Of a DNA stretch of 64,000 nucleotides, positions 51,746 through 61,289 are shown piece by piece. Each line of letters starts with the position of its first letter. Within the stretch, counting starts at the first letter, position 1. A program made the position numbers and the translations under genes. This DNA is from Oligoflexus sp. (lineage in GTDB: Bacteria; Bdellovibrionota_B; Oligoflexia; Oligoflexales; Oligoflexaceae): positions 25,515 to 89,514 of the forward strand of contig JACMOC010000037.1 in the NCBI GenBank assembly GCA_014378195.1, in the 5' to 3' direction. The notes under the pieces were generated by a model that saw only the letters and a list, made by a program, of their open reading frames with translations, ran no database searches and was not told the origin of the DNA.

Positions 51746-52663
51746 ATGGAAAACTCAGGGCCGACCAGCTCGAACAGGCAAATAAAAGTAGAGCGCATTT
51801 TCCCTTGGAAAAAAGCTTGGCAAACCCTAAAGGCCATTTGGCCACAGTTGGTTTATATCAGCCTACTAAGCATGTCCATACCCCAGTACTTTCTCTTTTA
51901 TATTTCAAGTCGAAAGGCTGCAGATCTCTCCCAGGCCTTTCAGATCAAGACCCCAATTTCGTTAGATAATAGTTTGAATGTACTCAGGGAATTTGGATTT
52001 CAGTATTTGGGCGTCGGGGCCGTTGTTACACTTCTTTTTCTGCTTGGCGCTTTTACCATTGTTGCGATCTGCCTGCAGGAATCTCGGCTTGAGCCGATTC
52101 AAATCGGGCCTGCCTTCAAGAGTGCCGTTCGCACCCTCTTTCCGCATGGACTCCTTTTTCTATTCGTTGCACTCCTGGGAAGTCTCCTACTCCTGAATGT
52201 AGCGGTGCAGATCGTCCCCGGGTCATTCATTCGGTTCCTTGGAATGGTTATGTGTGTATTGATATCGGCAATGCCGGTTCTGATGACGCTTGACACAAGA
52301 CATCCCTGGAAAGCCTTTAAAATGGCTTTGGGACTTGATTATGTGGGATTTACTGGAATGTCGAAATGGTCGGTGTTTTTTCTCCTCCTCACCTACGAAC
52401 TCCTCGCCCTTAATGTGGTCGCACTTTTTGAATGGCTTGGTTCGTATCTCGAAGAGATTGACTCCACCTTGAATATTGGGCGAAGCGCAGTATTTTCTGT
52501 GTCGCCGCAATTTCCCTTTGGCAAATTGATTTGGCTAACGGAAGCGATTTACTCTGTGGGATTTGCTTTAACGACTGTGGCTTTTTTAGTGCTAAACGTG
52601 ACTTTTATGTACGAGCTTTATCGCCGCAATACAGTGGGCCGAACGATCTCTATCATCACGTGA
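51746..52663 (+). CDS. Multi-pass inner-membrane protein, function unknown
   Basis: The 305-residue product has a short hydrophilic N-terminus (about 1-35), then about six hydrophobic segments, with the longest near residues 38-60, 85-115, 135-165, 168-186, 205-235 and 265-290. No transporter signature is recognised. The pattern of long alternating TM regions is similar to DUF-type envelope proteins of unknown function. The ATG lies at the divergent queE start. It ends exactly where the next convergent gene ends, with no gap. Confidence 0.65.
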   Translation: MENSGPTSSNRQIKVERIFPWKKAWQTLKAIWPQLVYISLLSMSIPQYFLFYISSRKAADLSQAFQIKTPISLDNSLNVLREFGFQYLGVGAVVTLLFLLGAFTIVAICLQESRLEPIQIGPAFKSAVRTLFPHGLLFLFVALLGSLLLLNVAVQIVPGSFIRFLGMVMCVLISAMPVLMTLDTRHPWKAFKMALGLDYVGFTGMSKWSVFFLLLTYELLALNVVALFEWLGSYLEEIDSTLNIGRSAVFSVSPQFPFGKLIWLTEAIYSVGFALTTVAFLVLNVTFMYELYRRNTVGRTISIIT

Positions 52664-53347
52664 TCAGTCGAGATCACGCTCCTCTGCGATTCGGCTTTTC
52701 AGATGCGGTACCTGCGCGAGTTGAGCCGGGAGCAGCTCCTCACGCATACCTTTTTGTATTGCGCCTTGCAATTCATCGGCAAAAAACTGCAGCCACTCCT
52801 GAGTCGTGAGCGGCACCAGCTCTTTTAATCCCATCACAAAGTCACGATGCGAACGTCCTTTTCGGTAGTCAGGTTCGAGACTTGGATGCTGAAGGTAGGT
52901 TTCCATCAAATCGATTCGGGTATCAACCAGGATCGAGGCCTGAAACAAAAGGTAATTACGGCTCCGAAACAGAGACGTTCCCACCAGTTTTTTGTCGCCC
53001 AAAACAATATCGGAATAACCGCGCTGCGCAAAAGCCGCATTCGGAATATGAGCGTTAAAGACGTGAATAAGGGCCTGGTTGAGGAGGCGAAAGTAGAGGT
53101 CGTTTTTAAAATAATCTTTGACGAAGAGGCCGCAGCTCACGACCAAACAGTCTTCGTGCAGAATAACGGTGCCGCCGCCGCCGATTCGTTTGAGAATCGA
53201 CACGCCGTCTGCTTCGCAGGCCGCGCGGTTGGCTTCTGTGCCGCGTTTATTACTGCGGCCCAATACGACGACAGGTTCGGCAGGAATCCAACTCTTAAGG
53301 CAGATATCCAACTCACTCTCAGCTAAAACCTGATCGTCGATCCACAT
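52664..53347 (-). CDS. Biotin/lipoate A/B protein ligase family protein
   Basis: The 227-residue product shows the lipoyl-transferase fold: V-L-G-R-S-N near residue 30, the substrate loop K-R-I-G-G-G-G-T-V, and the catalytic Lys in D-K-K-L-V-G. It is shorter than LplA and lacks its C-terminal accessory domain, so it may be a LipM/LipL-like octanoyl or lipoyl transferase. GGGAGATGAGCC lies before the ATG. No lipoylated dehydrogenase gene is nearby. Confidence 0.8.
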   Translation of the reverse strand: MWIDDQVLAESELDICLKSWIPAEPVVVLGRSNKRGTEANRAACEADGVSILKRIGGGGTVILHEDCLVVSCGLFVKDYFKNDLYFRLLNQALIHVFNAHIPNAAFAQRGYSDIVLGDKKLVGTSLFRSRNYLLFQASILVDTRIDLMETYLQHPSLEPDYRKGRSHRDFVMGLKELVPLTTQEWLQFFADELQGAIQKGMREELLPAQLAQVPHLKSRIAEERDLD

Positions 53348-53410
53348 GGCTCATCTCCCGGGGGCACATCCACCCAGGCTCTTAACATAGCGCGCAGAAC
53401 ACGGTCCAGG

Positions 53411-54460
53411 TCATTCACGAAGGACTTTGGGTTTGAGCTCACAGACGCGGCTCAATCCTTCGTCGGCATCCTTAGAACGCTTTTCTGACTCATGTAGGGC
53501 CGCTAAAAACGCGCCGGCATTGGGGGGCTGGAGGCAGTCGTAGGCTGCTTTAAATCGAGCCATATCAGGTAGATATAAGGTCGATCCAAGGATACTCGCG
53601 TTGTTCCATGGGCGGCGACGCGCTGAGTCATACTCTTTTTGGATCTCTTTTGGAAATCTCTCGTCTTGATAGGTCTTGATAAGGATCGCTTTTTGCGCAA
53701 TTTTTTGCTCTTTGGTCAAATCGCCTCGCGCATAGAGGGCTGTAAGATCATTCTTGAGCGCGACCAACCAGCCTCTGAAAATTGCCTGCTTTTTTAGGCT
53801 TTCTTGCAATTCATTCCAATCTTTTTCCTTATGGCGTTCCTTCAAATAAACCTCTGTCATACGAAGGCTGACCGCTTCGGCGAGGTTCTCATTAAATGCA
53901 GGCGATCCCTTGGACCAAAAACTTCGGTGGACAAGTTCGTGGAGGAGGAGCTGAACGGTGTCCGGCTCGGAACGGCTCAGCATACTGAAATAGAGCGGGT
54001 CAGAAAACCATCCAAGGCTTGAAAATGCGCCGACCGTGCCTTCGCTCACATCATAACCTTGGCCACGCAAATCCTTGGATTTGGCGTCACGTTTTTCGAT
54101 ATTAAAATAGCCAAGATATGGGACAGAACCAGCGAAAGGAAACCACCAGGTAATAAGCTCGAGTTTGTCGACCTTCGCCGCCTGGACGGAATAGCTTACA
54201 GCGCGCTGAGAATCAGGAATAACAAACTGATAAGCGTCACCAACATTCAAACCCTGGCCTTGCGCAAAAACCAAAGTCTGTCGCGCGAGTTCAAGTTTGG
54301 TTCTTTTGTCGGCAGGGAGTTCGGGATCGTTTAACATCTCCCCTAAGAACACGCGACTGTTGAAGGAATTATTGAAACGAAAGGCCTGCTCGAGCGTATA
54401 ACAAGCTGTACACAAGGGGAGCAGGATAAAAACCGTAAAAAGATTCCGAAGCAAACGCAT
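53411..54460 (-). CDS. Predicted aminopeptidase lipoprotein (COG4324-type)
   Basis: The 349-residue product has a lipobox L-C-T-A-C, then S-S-L-G-W-F-S-D-P-L and the zinc motif L-H-E-L-V-H with N-E-N-L-A-E-A-V further on. These are the hallmarks of COG4324 predicted aminopeptidases (gluzincin-like H-E-x2-H plus E). Enzymatic data for the family are scarce. It is probably anchored to the outer membrane on the periplasmic side. It lies 63 bp downstream of the lipoate-ligase-like gene. Confidence 0.85.
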   Translation of the reverse strand: MRLLRNLFTVFILLPLCTACYTLEQAFRFNNSFNSRVFLGEMLNDPELPADKRTKLELARQTLVFAQGQGLNVGDAYQFVIPDSQRAVSYSVQAAKVDKLELITWWFPFAGSVPYLGYFNIEKRDAKSKDLRGQGYDVSEGTVGAFSSLGWFSDPLYFSMLSRSEPDTVQLLLHELVHRSFWSKGSPAFNENLAEAVSLRMTEVYLKERHKEKDWNELQESLKKQAIFRGWLVALKNDLTALYARGDLTKEQKIAQKAILIKTYQDERFPKEIQKEYDSARRRPWNNASILGSTLYLPDMARFKAAYDCLQPPNAGAFLAALHESEKRSKDADEGLSRVCELKPKVLRE

Positions 54461-54529
54461 AAAGAGCTTCCTCCCGTTGCCTCATTGTGAACGAGGCGAA
54501 GCGGAAAAGGAAGCCCTCATGTAAAGGCG

Positions 54530-57500
54530 TTAAACCTTTGATATTCCGATTCTTAGCTTCTCTTCCCCAACTTCGAACTCCGCTGCGAATGTACTCGATA
54601 TTGCAGCAACATTGTCGAGCGACTCCCCAAGCGTTTCGCCCGCGATATAATCCTTGAACGTTGTCACAACTTTTTGTAAATCGGCGCCGCCTTCGATCTG
54701 GATCGTGATTTTATCACTGACTTGAAGGCCGCTGTCCTTACGGAAGTTTTGGATGCGGTTCACAAACTCACGGGCCAGACCTTCCATAATGAGGCTTTCC
54801 GTCAGATGCGTGTCGAGCAGTACGGTAGCACCCTGCGCGGTCGCGATGAGTTTATCGTCCTTCGGGCCACGCTCTACAAGGAAATCCTCGAGGTCAAAGC
54901 TATGTCCCATGATCTCAACTTTCACACCCGATTCGAGTTGATTGATCAGCTGCGCAACTTTTTGGGGCGCTGTGTTCAACGCATCCAATACGGTTTTGAA
55001 GGCATTGAGGTCTTTACCAAGACGTTTGCCAAGGAGTTTCAAGTTTGGTTTTACTGAAAGATTTACATGGCTCGCTTCATCCGTCGAGAAGCTCACCTCT
55101 TTCAAGTTCAACTCACTTTTAAGCAAATCCTGTGCTTTTTCCAGGTGTTCGAGATCGGTCTGGCTGCGAACGATGACCTGCATTCCCGCCAGGACCTGAC
55201 GGGTCTTGATCTGATGTTTTGAGCGCAGCGATCGCCCCAGTTCAGTGACGTTGCGCACTAGGTCCATGCGCCTTTCGAGGCCAGCATCGATAAGTTTTTC
55301 GACGGGCATCGGCATATCACTTAAATGCACCGACTCAGGCACCTTGTTGGTCGCCGTCGCCATACCTTCGGTGAGACCCTGATAGATCCTCTCGGCTGTA
55401 AAGGGCGCTAAAGGAGCGAAGAGCTTGGAGAATTCGACAAGAACATAGTACAGCGTCTGATACGCAGAGGTCGTGTCCTCACTCATCGTTTTTTCGCCAG
55501 CCCAAAAACGGCGACGACTCAAACGAATGTACCAGTTCGTCAGATCTTCGATAAAGCCAATGACGCGTGGCACGACATTGTAAAGATGGTAGCCTTCCAT
55601 CTCCACATGCACGTCCTTCATCAAAGTATGAAGACGCGAGATGATCCAGCGGTCCAGCTCGCCTTTGACAGCAGGCGCCTGGCCTAAAACCAAGGCCTCA
55701 GCAGGCTTCCAGCCATCCGCTTCTGCATAAGTAGAGAGAAAGCTGTATGCGTTCCAGAGAGGAAGGATTACGGCCCGCGTGGTGTCTTTAACGCCATCGT
55801 TACTAAACTTGAGATCTTCGCCTCGAAGTACCGCAGAATTAAGCATGTAGAGCCGCACTGAATCGGCGCCATATTCCGAGATCAACTCGATGGGAGGCGT
55901 GTAGTTCTTCCAGCGCTTCGACATTTTCTTGCCATCAGTCGCCAGTATGAGTCCATTGACGACAACGTTTTTGAAAGCCGCTTTTTGAAACAACGCCGAA
56001 CTTAAGACGGCGAGTGTATAAAACCAGCCGCGTGTTTGGTCCTGACCTTCAGCAATGAAGTCAGCCGGAAAAATTTCTTCAAAACGCTTTTTGTTTTCAA
56101 AGGGATAGTGAAGCTGCGCGTATGGCATCGAACCCGATTCAAACCAGCAATCGAAGACCTCGGTCACGCGTTTCATCGTGCCCTTACAGGTTGGACATGC
56201 AAAACGTAAATGATCGATTTTATGGATATGCAAATCGGTGATTTTCGTTCCAGTGAGATCTTCCAGTTCTTTCGAAGATCCCAGACAAACCCGGTGATTT
56301 TCGTCTTTTTCACAGATATAAATCGGCAGCGGAGTGCCCCAAAAGCGGTTGCGACTGATCGCCCAATCGCGCGCACTGCGGAGCCAGTTGCCCATTCGGC
56401 CCTGCTTCAAATGACCCGGAACCCAATTGATCGTCTCGTTATTTTCAACGAGGTTATCCTTGAATTTTTCGACTGCGACAAACCACGAGGGTATGGTTCG
56501 GTAGATCAAGGGGCCGCCGGTACGATCACACATGGGATAACTGTGAACGAGCGTTTCATGGCGAAGCAGTTGATGATTATCCTTCAAGGCTTTGATGATA
56601 TCTTTGTCCGCATCTTTGACAAAAACGCCAGCAAACTCTGGAATGATAGCCTTATAGCGCGCTTCTTCATCCAAAGGATCGACGAAATCAATGCCATTTG
56701 CGTTGCAGACGCGGAAGTCGTCTTCCCCGTATGCGGGGGCCATATGAACAATACCCGTACCATCTGTTGTCGTGACAAATTCATCAACCAGGATTTTGAA
56801 AGCATTTTTATGATGCTGGAAGTAGCGGAACAAAGGCGCATAGTGACGACCCGCGAGCTTCGCTGCCGGCAATTCTTCTAAGAGCTGGTAGCCCTCGGGC
56901 TCACCTTTTTTGCGTTTGAAAACAGCCTCTAGACGGGCTTTGGCGAGATAATAAATTTCGCCGGTTTCGGTCGCTTTAACCTTCACGTATTCGATGTCAG
57001 GGCCGATGGCGAGAGCAAGGTTAGAGATGAGGGTCCAGGGTGTCGTTGTCCAAGCTAGGACATAAGCATCCTCATCCATCAATTTGAATTTGACGGTGAT
57101 CGCCGGATCCTGAACGTCCTGATAGTTTTGATTGGCTTCGAAGTTGGACAGAATCGCAGTGATACGCGGCGAATACGGAACAACTTTGTGGCTTTGGTAT
57201 ACGAGGTCTTTGTCATAGAGCGTTTTAAAAACGTTCCAGACAGATTCCATGAAATTCAAATCCATGGTGCGATATTGATTATCCCAATCGACCCAGCGGC
57301 CGAGGCGGGTGATCGTTTTTTGCCATTCTTCCGCATAATACAGAACAGATTCACGACACAACTCGTTAAACTTATCGATGCCGAGATCGAGGATGTCCTG
57401 GCGACCTTTAAGATTAAGGTTTTTCTCGACTTCATATTCGACGGGAACACCATGCGTGTCCCAACCAAAACGTCGCTCGACGTAGTAACCTCGCATATTC

Positions 57501-57712
57501 CAATAACGCGGCACCGTATCTTTAATCGTGTTAGCCAGGAGGTGTCCATAATGAGGAAGGCCGTTGGCGAAGGGAGGACCATCATAAAACGCAAATTCCT
57601 TTTGGCCTTTTCTCAGGTCATTGGATTTGTAGAAGGTCTTCTGCTCGGACCAGTACGCAAGTACGTCCTCTTCCATCTTCGGGAGGTTAACATTGGAACC
57701 TGTAGCCTTCAT
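54530..57712 (-). CDS. ileS: Isoleucyl-tRNA synthetase, type 2 (eukaryotic-like)
   Basis: The 1060-residue class I synthetase has HIGH as H-Y-G-H in P-F-A-N-G-L-P-H-Y-G-H, and the KMSKS loop as K-M-S-K-R-W-K-N-Y. It has the R-L-Y-M-L-N-S-A and R-G-E-D-L-K-F segments of the IleRS2 branch. That branch is longer than bacterial IleRS1 (about 930) and is usually insensitive to mupirocin. Editing-domain T-T-P-W-T is present. GAGGA lies before the ATG. A hairpin sits in the leader. No second ileS is visible in the window. Confidence 0.97.
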   Translation of the reverse strand: MKATGSNVNLPKMEEDVLAYWSEQKTFYKSNDLRKGQKEFAFYDGPPFANGLPHYGHLLANTIKDTVPRYWNMRGYYVERRFGWDTHGVPVEYEVEKNLNLKGRQDILDLGIDKFNELCRESVLYYAEEWQKTITRLGRWVDWDNQYRTMDLNFMESVWNVFKTLYDKDLVYQSHKVVPYSPRITAILSNFEANQNYQDVQDPAITVKFKLMDEDAYVLAWTTTPWTLISNLALAIGPDIEYVKVKATETGEIYYLAKARLEAVFKRKKGEPEGYQLLEELPAAKLAGRHYAPLFRYFQHHKNAFKILVDEFVTTTDGTGIVHMAPAYGEDDFRVCNANGIDFVDPLDEEARYKAIIPEFAGVFVKDADKDIIKALKDNHQLLRHETLVHSYPMCDRTGGPLIYRTIPSWFVAVEKFKDNLVENNETINWVPGHLKQGRMGNWLRSARDWAISRNRFWGTPLPIYICEKDENHRVCLGSSKELEDLTGTKITDLHIHKIDHLRFACPTCKGTMKRVTEVFDCWFESGSMPYAQLHYPFENKKRFEEIFPADFIAEGQDQTRGWFYTLAVLSSALFQKAAFKNVVVNGLILATDGKKMSKRWKNYTPPIELISEYGADSVRLYMLNSAVLRGEDLKFSNDGVKDTTRAVILPLWNAYSFLSTYAEADGWKPAEALVLGQAPAVKGELDRWIISRLHTLMKDVHVEMEGYHLYNVVPRVIGFIEDLTNWYIRLSRRRFWAGEKTMSEDTTSAYQTLYYVLVEFSKLFAPLAPFTAERIYQGLTEGMATATNKVPESVHLSDMPMPVEKLIDAGLERRMDLVRNVTELGRSLRSKHQIKTRQVLAGMQVIVRSQTDLEHLEKAQDLLKSELNLKEVSFSTDEASHVNLSVKPNLKLLGKRLGKDLNAFKTVLDALNTAPQKVAQLINQLESGVKVEIMGHSFDLEDFLVERGPKDDKLIATAQGATVLLDTHLTESLIMEGLAREFVNRIQNFRKDSGLQVSDKITIQIEGGADLQKVVTTFKDYIAGETLGESLDNVAAISSTFAAEFEVGEEKLRIGISKV

Positions 57713-57737
57713 TATGTCCTCGTGACTTTAAAGGGGG

Positions 57738-57761
57738 CAGTGAGCGGATCGACGCTCACTG
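57738..57761 (-). repeat. Hairpin in the ileS leader
   Basis: CAGTGAGCG (57738-57746) and CGCTCACTG (57753-57761) form a perfect 9-bp stem with a 6-nt loop, 25 nt before the ileS start codon. It could control translation or mRNA stability. It lacks a T run, so it is not a terminator. Confidence 0.55.
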
Positions 57762-58041
57762 AATTTGAATCAATCTGGGTCTGAGATTGCGGAAGTAAAG
57801 CTGTGCTTAAAGCCTTAAACTTGGAGCCTATCTTTTACACCCGAACGAGGTCTTAGACAACTGGAACAAGCTGCTGTAACACTTAAGAAACTTGGGCATT
57901 GACCAAGTATTTGACAGCTTATCGGTGCCCATTCCTGCCTGGAAACTCTTTAAATTCAGGGTTTTCCTCATCCTTTTGGCGACTTGCGTTTAACCCAAAT
58001 AAAATTGTTATTGGCATATGTATTGCAGGCATAGTGCTGAC

Positions 58042-58071
58042 TTGACCTTTTTGGTCAGACATGGTTATACC
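58042..58071 (+). promoter_or_regulatory. Predicted promoter of the secreted-protein gene
   Basis: TTGACC (58042-58047) and TATACC (58066-58071) are separated by 18 nt, 40 nt before the ATG at 58112. A short repeat TGACC-GGTCA overlaps the -35. Confidence 0.4.
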
Positions 58072-58111
58072 CCGCTGTACTGTCAAACTGTTGCTGTGGA
58101 GCTGACGCAAT

Positions 58112-59263
58112 ATGCGGTTAACCCCCGCTTTAAAATTCTTTGCAAAAGCAAGCTGCGCCTGGGCCTTGTGCTCATCGCCGAGCTACGCTGAGGAATTTTC
58201 TGCAACCCTTGAGCAAGGCCCTTGGGTCTCGGCCAAGGATTACCTTACGCTATCCAAACCTCAGGAACCCGAAATCAAAATACCCGCTCTGGAAATGATG
58301 AAAGATGCCTTTGTAAAAGGCCTCAAAAATCCTGATCAGCAGAAGGAAGTTCTGAGGCTCCAGGGTCTGCAGGGCACTAAAGCTTCGACCTTTGGCGAAG
58401 GCTACCTCGTCAAGCAGAGCGAAACCCTGCGTGCGGACCAGAATTCAACTCATGGGACACGCTGGACATTGTTTCGAAATATGAAGACGTATGCGGGCAA
58501 GGAAATCCGTTTCGATTTTGTTCCCGAATCCGTGAAAAACGGCTTTCGGTTTGATCCCACTGCTCCAAAAGAGACGCCAAAAGTCTCGACGATCACAGGA
58601 ACCCCCGTTAAATACGGCCTTATCCTGAAAAACATCGATCCCGCTGACCAGGAGATGCGCCTTGCATCGGTCGGTGGCGAAGATGATCTTGCCTATTTTC
58701 AAACCGCACCTAAAGCGAAGCTCCAATATGATATCGGGCCTATCGCTCTCAGCCCGGTTCCCCAGACCTACAATTTCAACCAAGCACCCGATGCTCCTTC
58801 AAACAGCAGTTTTGATTGGAAAAGCATTATCCCCGATCATCGTTTTAAGGCTAGGTTCTCGCCGCGCGGAGCGCCTACAGCCGCAAAGCCGCTTCCGGAT
58901 CAGACGATGACCTTGGAGCAGGTCCAGGGTTATTACAGTACGGAAGTTCAATTCGTAAATGGTTTGCATAAGCAGAGTCTCTTGCACCGCTTTCGCCTCC
59001 CCATTCACGAGCGTTTTAATGTCTCTGAAGAGCTAAGTGAAAGCTTCAAACCGGTAAAGCTTGTGGTTTCCGATCTGTACAGCAGCGGCCCAGTCGGGAC
59101 GACAATTGAGCATTATTTTATGGAGAAGCGTTACCGGGCGGGGATTTATTATAAACAAGGTGCTACGACTTACGAGATTTATGCCAACGCACCTGACAAT
59201 GCCTTGAATGATAAGTTCAAAAAAACCCAGCGTTGGGAATTGAACATTCTTACTCCGATCTAA
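58112..59263 (+). CDS. Secreted protein of unknown function
   Basis: The 383-residue product has a signal peptide (about 1-26, ending S-Y-A). The rest is a beta-rich periplasmic or surface domain with many aromatic and charged residues. It includes T-R-W-T-L-F-R-N and a final H-Y-F-M-E-K-R-Y segment. No known family is recognised. It has its own promoter candidate. The PilZ gene begins 90 bp downstream on the same strand. Confidence 0.6.
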   Translation: MRLTPALKFFAKASCAWALCSSPSYAEEFSATLEQGPWVSAKDYLTLSKPQEPEIKIPALEMMKDAFVKGLKNPDQQKEVLRLQGLQGTKASTFGEGYLVKQSETLRADQNSTHGTRWTLFRNMKTYAGKEIRFDFVPESVKNGFRFDPTAPKETPKVSTITGTPVKYGLILKNIDPADQEMRLASVGGEDDLAYFQTAPKAKLQYDIGPIALSPVPQTYNFNQAPDAPSNSSFDWKSIIPDHRFKARFSPRGAPTAAKPLPDQTMTLEQVQGYYSTEVQFVNGLHKQSLLHRFRLPIHERFNVSEELSESFKPVKLVVSDLYSSGPVGTTIEHYFMEKRYRAGIYYKQGATTYEIYANAPDNALNDKFKKTQRWELNILTPI

Positions 59264-59352
59264 TCGGTTCCTCCGCAATTTTCGTTTTCGAATTGGACGG
59301 TTCTGCTTCTTCTGCCTATAATGATGAAGAAGCACGAGAAGAGGACTGTTGC

Positions 59353-59739
59353 ATGGCTCACACTCAAGAAACCGATGACGATCCCATATTGCAGAATCGC
59401 CCCAAACGATTTCTTTCGCACACGCTCGTCGAGCTTCGCCAATTCAAGCGCTTGCCGTTTCTTTGCCACAGCGCCGTGGTTCTCGACATCAGCTCCGGCG
59501 GATTTAAGCTCGAATTCACAGGCGAAACGATATCGACTCCGGGCCGTCGCTATTGGCTGCATATTCCTTTGATACCGCTCGGAATCAGCTCACCGACTAG
59601 TTTTTCCTGTTTATGCGAGTGTCGATGGTTTGATGATAAACGCTATCGTATGGGTGGTAGTTTTGTCGATCTAAAGCCCGATGATGAAAAACTGATCGAA
59701 AAGGTTATGGCGAGCATCAAAACCCGCGGCCAGCTTTAA
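59353..59739 (+). CDS. PilZ-domain protein
   Basis: ATG 59353, preceded by AGAGGACTG, gives a 128-residue single-domain protein. PilZ signatures are R-Q-F-K-R (R-x3-R) and the D-I-S-S-G-G motif (D/N-x-S-x2-G), with beta strands following. The motifs needed for cyclic di-GMP binding are therefore present. Longer frames starting at 59233 overlap the previous gene. Likely a c-di-GMP effector; its target is not indicated. Confidence 0.8.
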   Translation: MAHTQETDDDPILQNRPKRFLSHTLVELRQFKRLPFLCHSAVVLDISSGGFKLEFTGETISTPGRRYWLHIPLIPLGISSPTSFSCLCECRWFDDKRYRMGGSFVDLKPDDEKLIEKVMASIKTRGQL

Positions 59740-59954
59740 GCTTAAGTTCACAATTGTATCCTCTATTGAAACGCTCGTTTTGATCCTCTATGGGTTGAAA
59801 AGAGTGTTTGCATGCATTCCCCACCAAAAACCAGGACTTTGTTCTCAGACGCCCTTCCTTAGACCGCAAGGCCAGGAAAATAGACCTTGTACTATCCCGA
59901 AAAAATAACCAAATTGGGAGTCTAAAAGGACCCAAGGACTATCGGGAGATATGT
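59740..59954. other. Leader region before fadI
   Basis: This 215-bp gap holds no convincing gene, although the fadI frame is open upstream to 59808. I see no classical FadR site or strong promoter. The open frame upstream of 59955 has no ribosome binding site and unusual composition. Confidence 0.35.
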
Positions 59955-61277
59955 ATGTTGAACGTGTCCAAGTATCGAGCTCTCCTTCCCGAAGGCAACA
60001 GCAAGCCTGTCTTCATCGATGGTGTACGGACACCATTTGTCAAATCATTCGGCGCTTTCGAAAAAGCGGACGCCTTGGAACTCTATAGCCGGGCGGTCGA
60101 TGCTCTCCTGCGCAAGCTTGAGATCGATCCGATGGAAATAGACGAGATCAGCGCTGGTGTCGTTGTCCCGCAAACAAAGAACGGTAACGTCGCGCGCGAT
60201 TCGGTGATCAACCTTGGGCTGCCAGCCCATATTCACGGCTATACTGTGAATCGCCAATGCACTTCAAGTTTGCACACTATCGCCGACGTCGCAAAAGAAG
60301 TGAAATCAGGTCATCCCCTGATGGGCCTCGCGGGTGGCGTTGAAGTCTTGAGCGATGTTCCTATCACTTACTCCAAAGAAGCGCGGCAGTTTCTCCTTGC
60401 GCTCAACAAAGCAAAATCGCCAGCCGAGAAACTCGCAATGCTTTCGCAGTTTGATGCGAAAGCCTGGTTACCTCAGCCGCCAGCCATAGCCGAACCCTTG
60501 ACTGGGCTTAGCATGGGCGACTCGGCTGAGATCATGGCGAAGATCAATGGCATCACCCGCGAAGCCCAGGATCTCTTTGCGTTGGCCTCACACCAGAAGG
60601 CTGCAGCCGCTCAAAAATCCGGAAAATTTGACGAGGAGATCATTAGCATCTGGGCTCCCGAGCGTTTTGAAGCGGTCGAGAAAGACAACTTGATTCGCGG
60701 TGACACAACGCTCGAAAAACTTGCAAGTCTTCGTCCAGCCTTTGATAAGGCTTACGGTACGATTACGGCAGGCAACTCCTCGGCTTTAACTGATGGCGCG
60801 TCGGTTACTCTGATTACTGACGAAACGCGCGCGCGTGCGCTGGGCCTAAAACCCAAGAGCCGCATCATCGACAGCTTCTTTGTTGGTGTTAACCCCACCG
60901 AACAACTCCTCATCGGACCTGCGGTTGTGATTCCCTATCTTCTCAAACGCAACGGGCTCACCCTTGAAAATATTGATCTATTTGAAATTCACGAGGCGTT
61001 TGCAGCTCAGGTCCTGAGCTGCCTTAAGTCCATGGAATCAAAAGATTTTTGCCAACGCTATTTTGGCGATTCCAAAGCCTTTGGATCCATCCCGGAAGAA
61101 AAGCTGAACGTCAACGGTGGCGCTCTCGCTATCGGCCACCCTTTTGGCGCCACAGGAGCTCGTCTTGTGACGACCCTTTCCAACGAGCTGATTCGCAGCA
61201 ATAAGAATCTGGGGCTGATCGCCATATGTGCGGCGGGTGGAATGGCTGGCGCTATGCTTATCGAACGCATGGCTTAA
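59955..61277 (+). CDS. fadI: Acetyl-CoA acyltransferase FadI (beta-ketothiolase)
   Basis: FadI is the thiolase of fatty-acid beta-oxidation. ATG 59955, preceded by GGGAGATATGT, gives 440 residues (E. coli FadI 436). Catalytic residues are Cys in R-Q-C-T-S-S, His in I-H-E-A-F-A-A-Q and the second Cys in I-C-A-A-G-G-M. The length and N-terminal D-G-V-R-T-P-F follow FadI more than FadA. It precedes fadJ by 12 nt, forming the trifunctional complex. Confidence 0.95.
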   Translation: MLNVSKYRALLPEGNSKPVFIDGVRTPFVKSFGAFEKADALELYSRAVDALLRKLEIDPMEIDEISAGVVVPQTKNGNVARDSVINLGLPAHIHGYTVNRQCTSSLHTIADVAKEVKSGHPLMGLAGGVEVLSDVPITYSKEARQFLLALNKAKSPAEKLAMLSQFDAKAWLPQPPAIAEPLTGLSMGDSAEIMAKINGITREAQDLFALASHQKAAAAQKSGKFDEEIISIWAPERFEAVEKDNLIRGDTTLEKLASLRPAFDKAYGTITAGNSSALTDGASVTLITDETRARALGLKPKSRIIDSFFVGVNPTEQLLIGPAVVIPYLLKRNGLTLENIDLFEIHEAFAAQVLSCLKSMESKDFCQRYFGDSKAFGSIPEEKLNVNGGALAIGHPFGATGARLVTTLSNELIRSNKNLGLIAICAAGGMAGAMLIERMA

Positions 61278-61289
61278 AAGGAGAAGATC

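Larger units (their letters stand above)
57713..58111. other. Divergent intergenic region between ileS and a secreted-protein gene
   Basis: This 399-bp gap contains the hairpin at 57738-57761, the promoter candidate at 58042-58071, and a short inverted repeat TGACC/GGTCA around the -35 of that promoter. A 63-codon minus-strand frame (57919-58110) lacks a ribosome binding site and is not accepted. T-box motifs are absent. The rest appears non-coding. Confidence 0.5.

Noticed and set aside
56210..56881. A 223-codon plus-strand ORF inside ileS
   Set aside because: It is antisense to the IleRS catalytic region and lacks any supporting evidence.
57713..57800. A T-box or tRNA-sensing riboswitch before ileS
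   Set aside because: The leader has one hairpin but no T-box consensus or specifier loop that I can see.
57919..58110. 63-codon minus-strand ORF in the ileS upstream gap
   Set aside because: No ribosome binding site, no signal of a domain, and it overlaps the promoter of the secreted-protein gene.
59808..59954. N-terminal extension of FadI to 59808
   Set aside because: It has no ribosome binding site and no homology-like sequence. ATG 59955 has GGGAG and gives normal FadI length.
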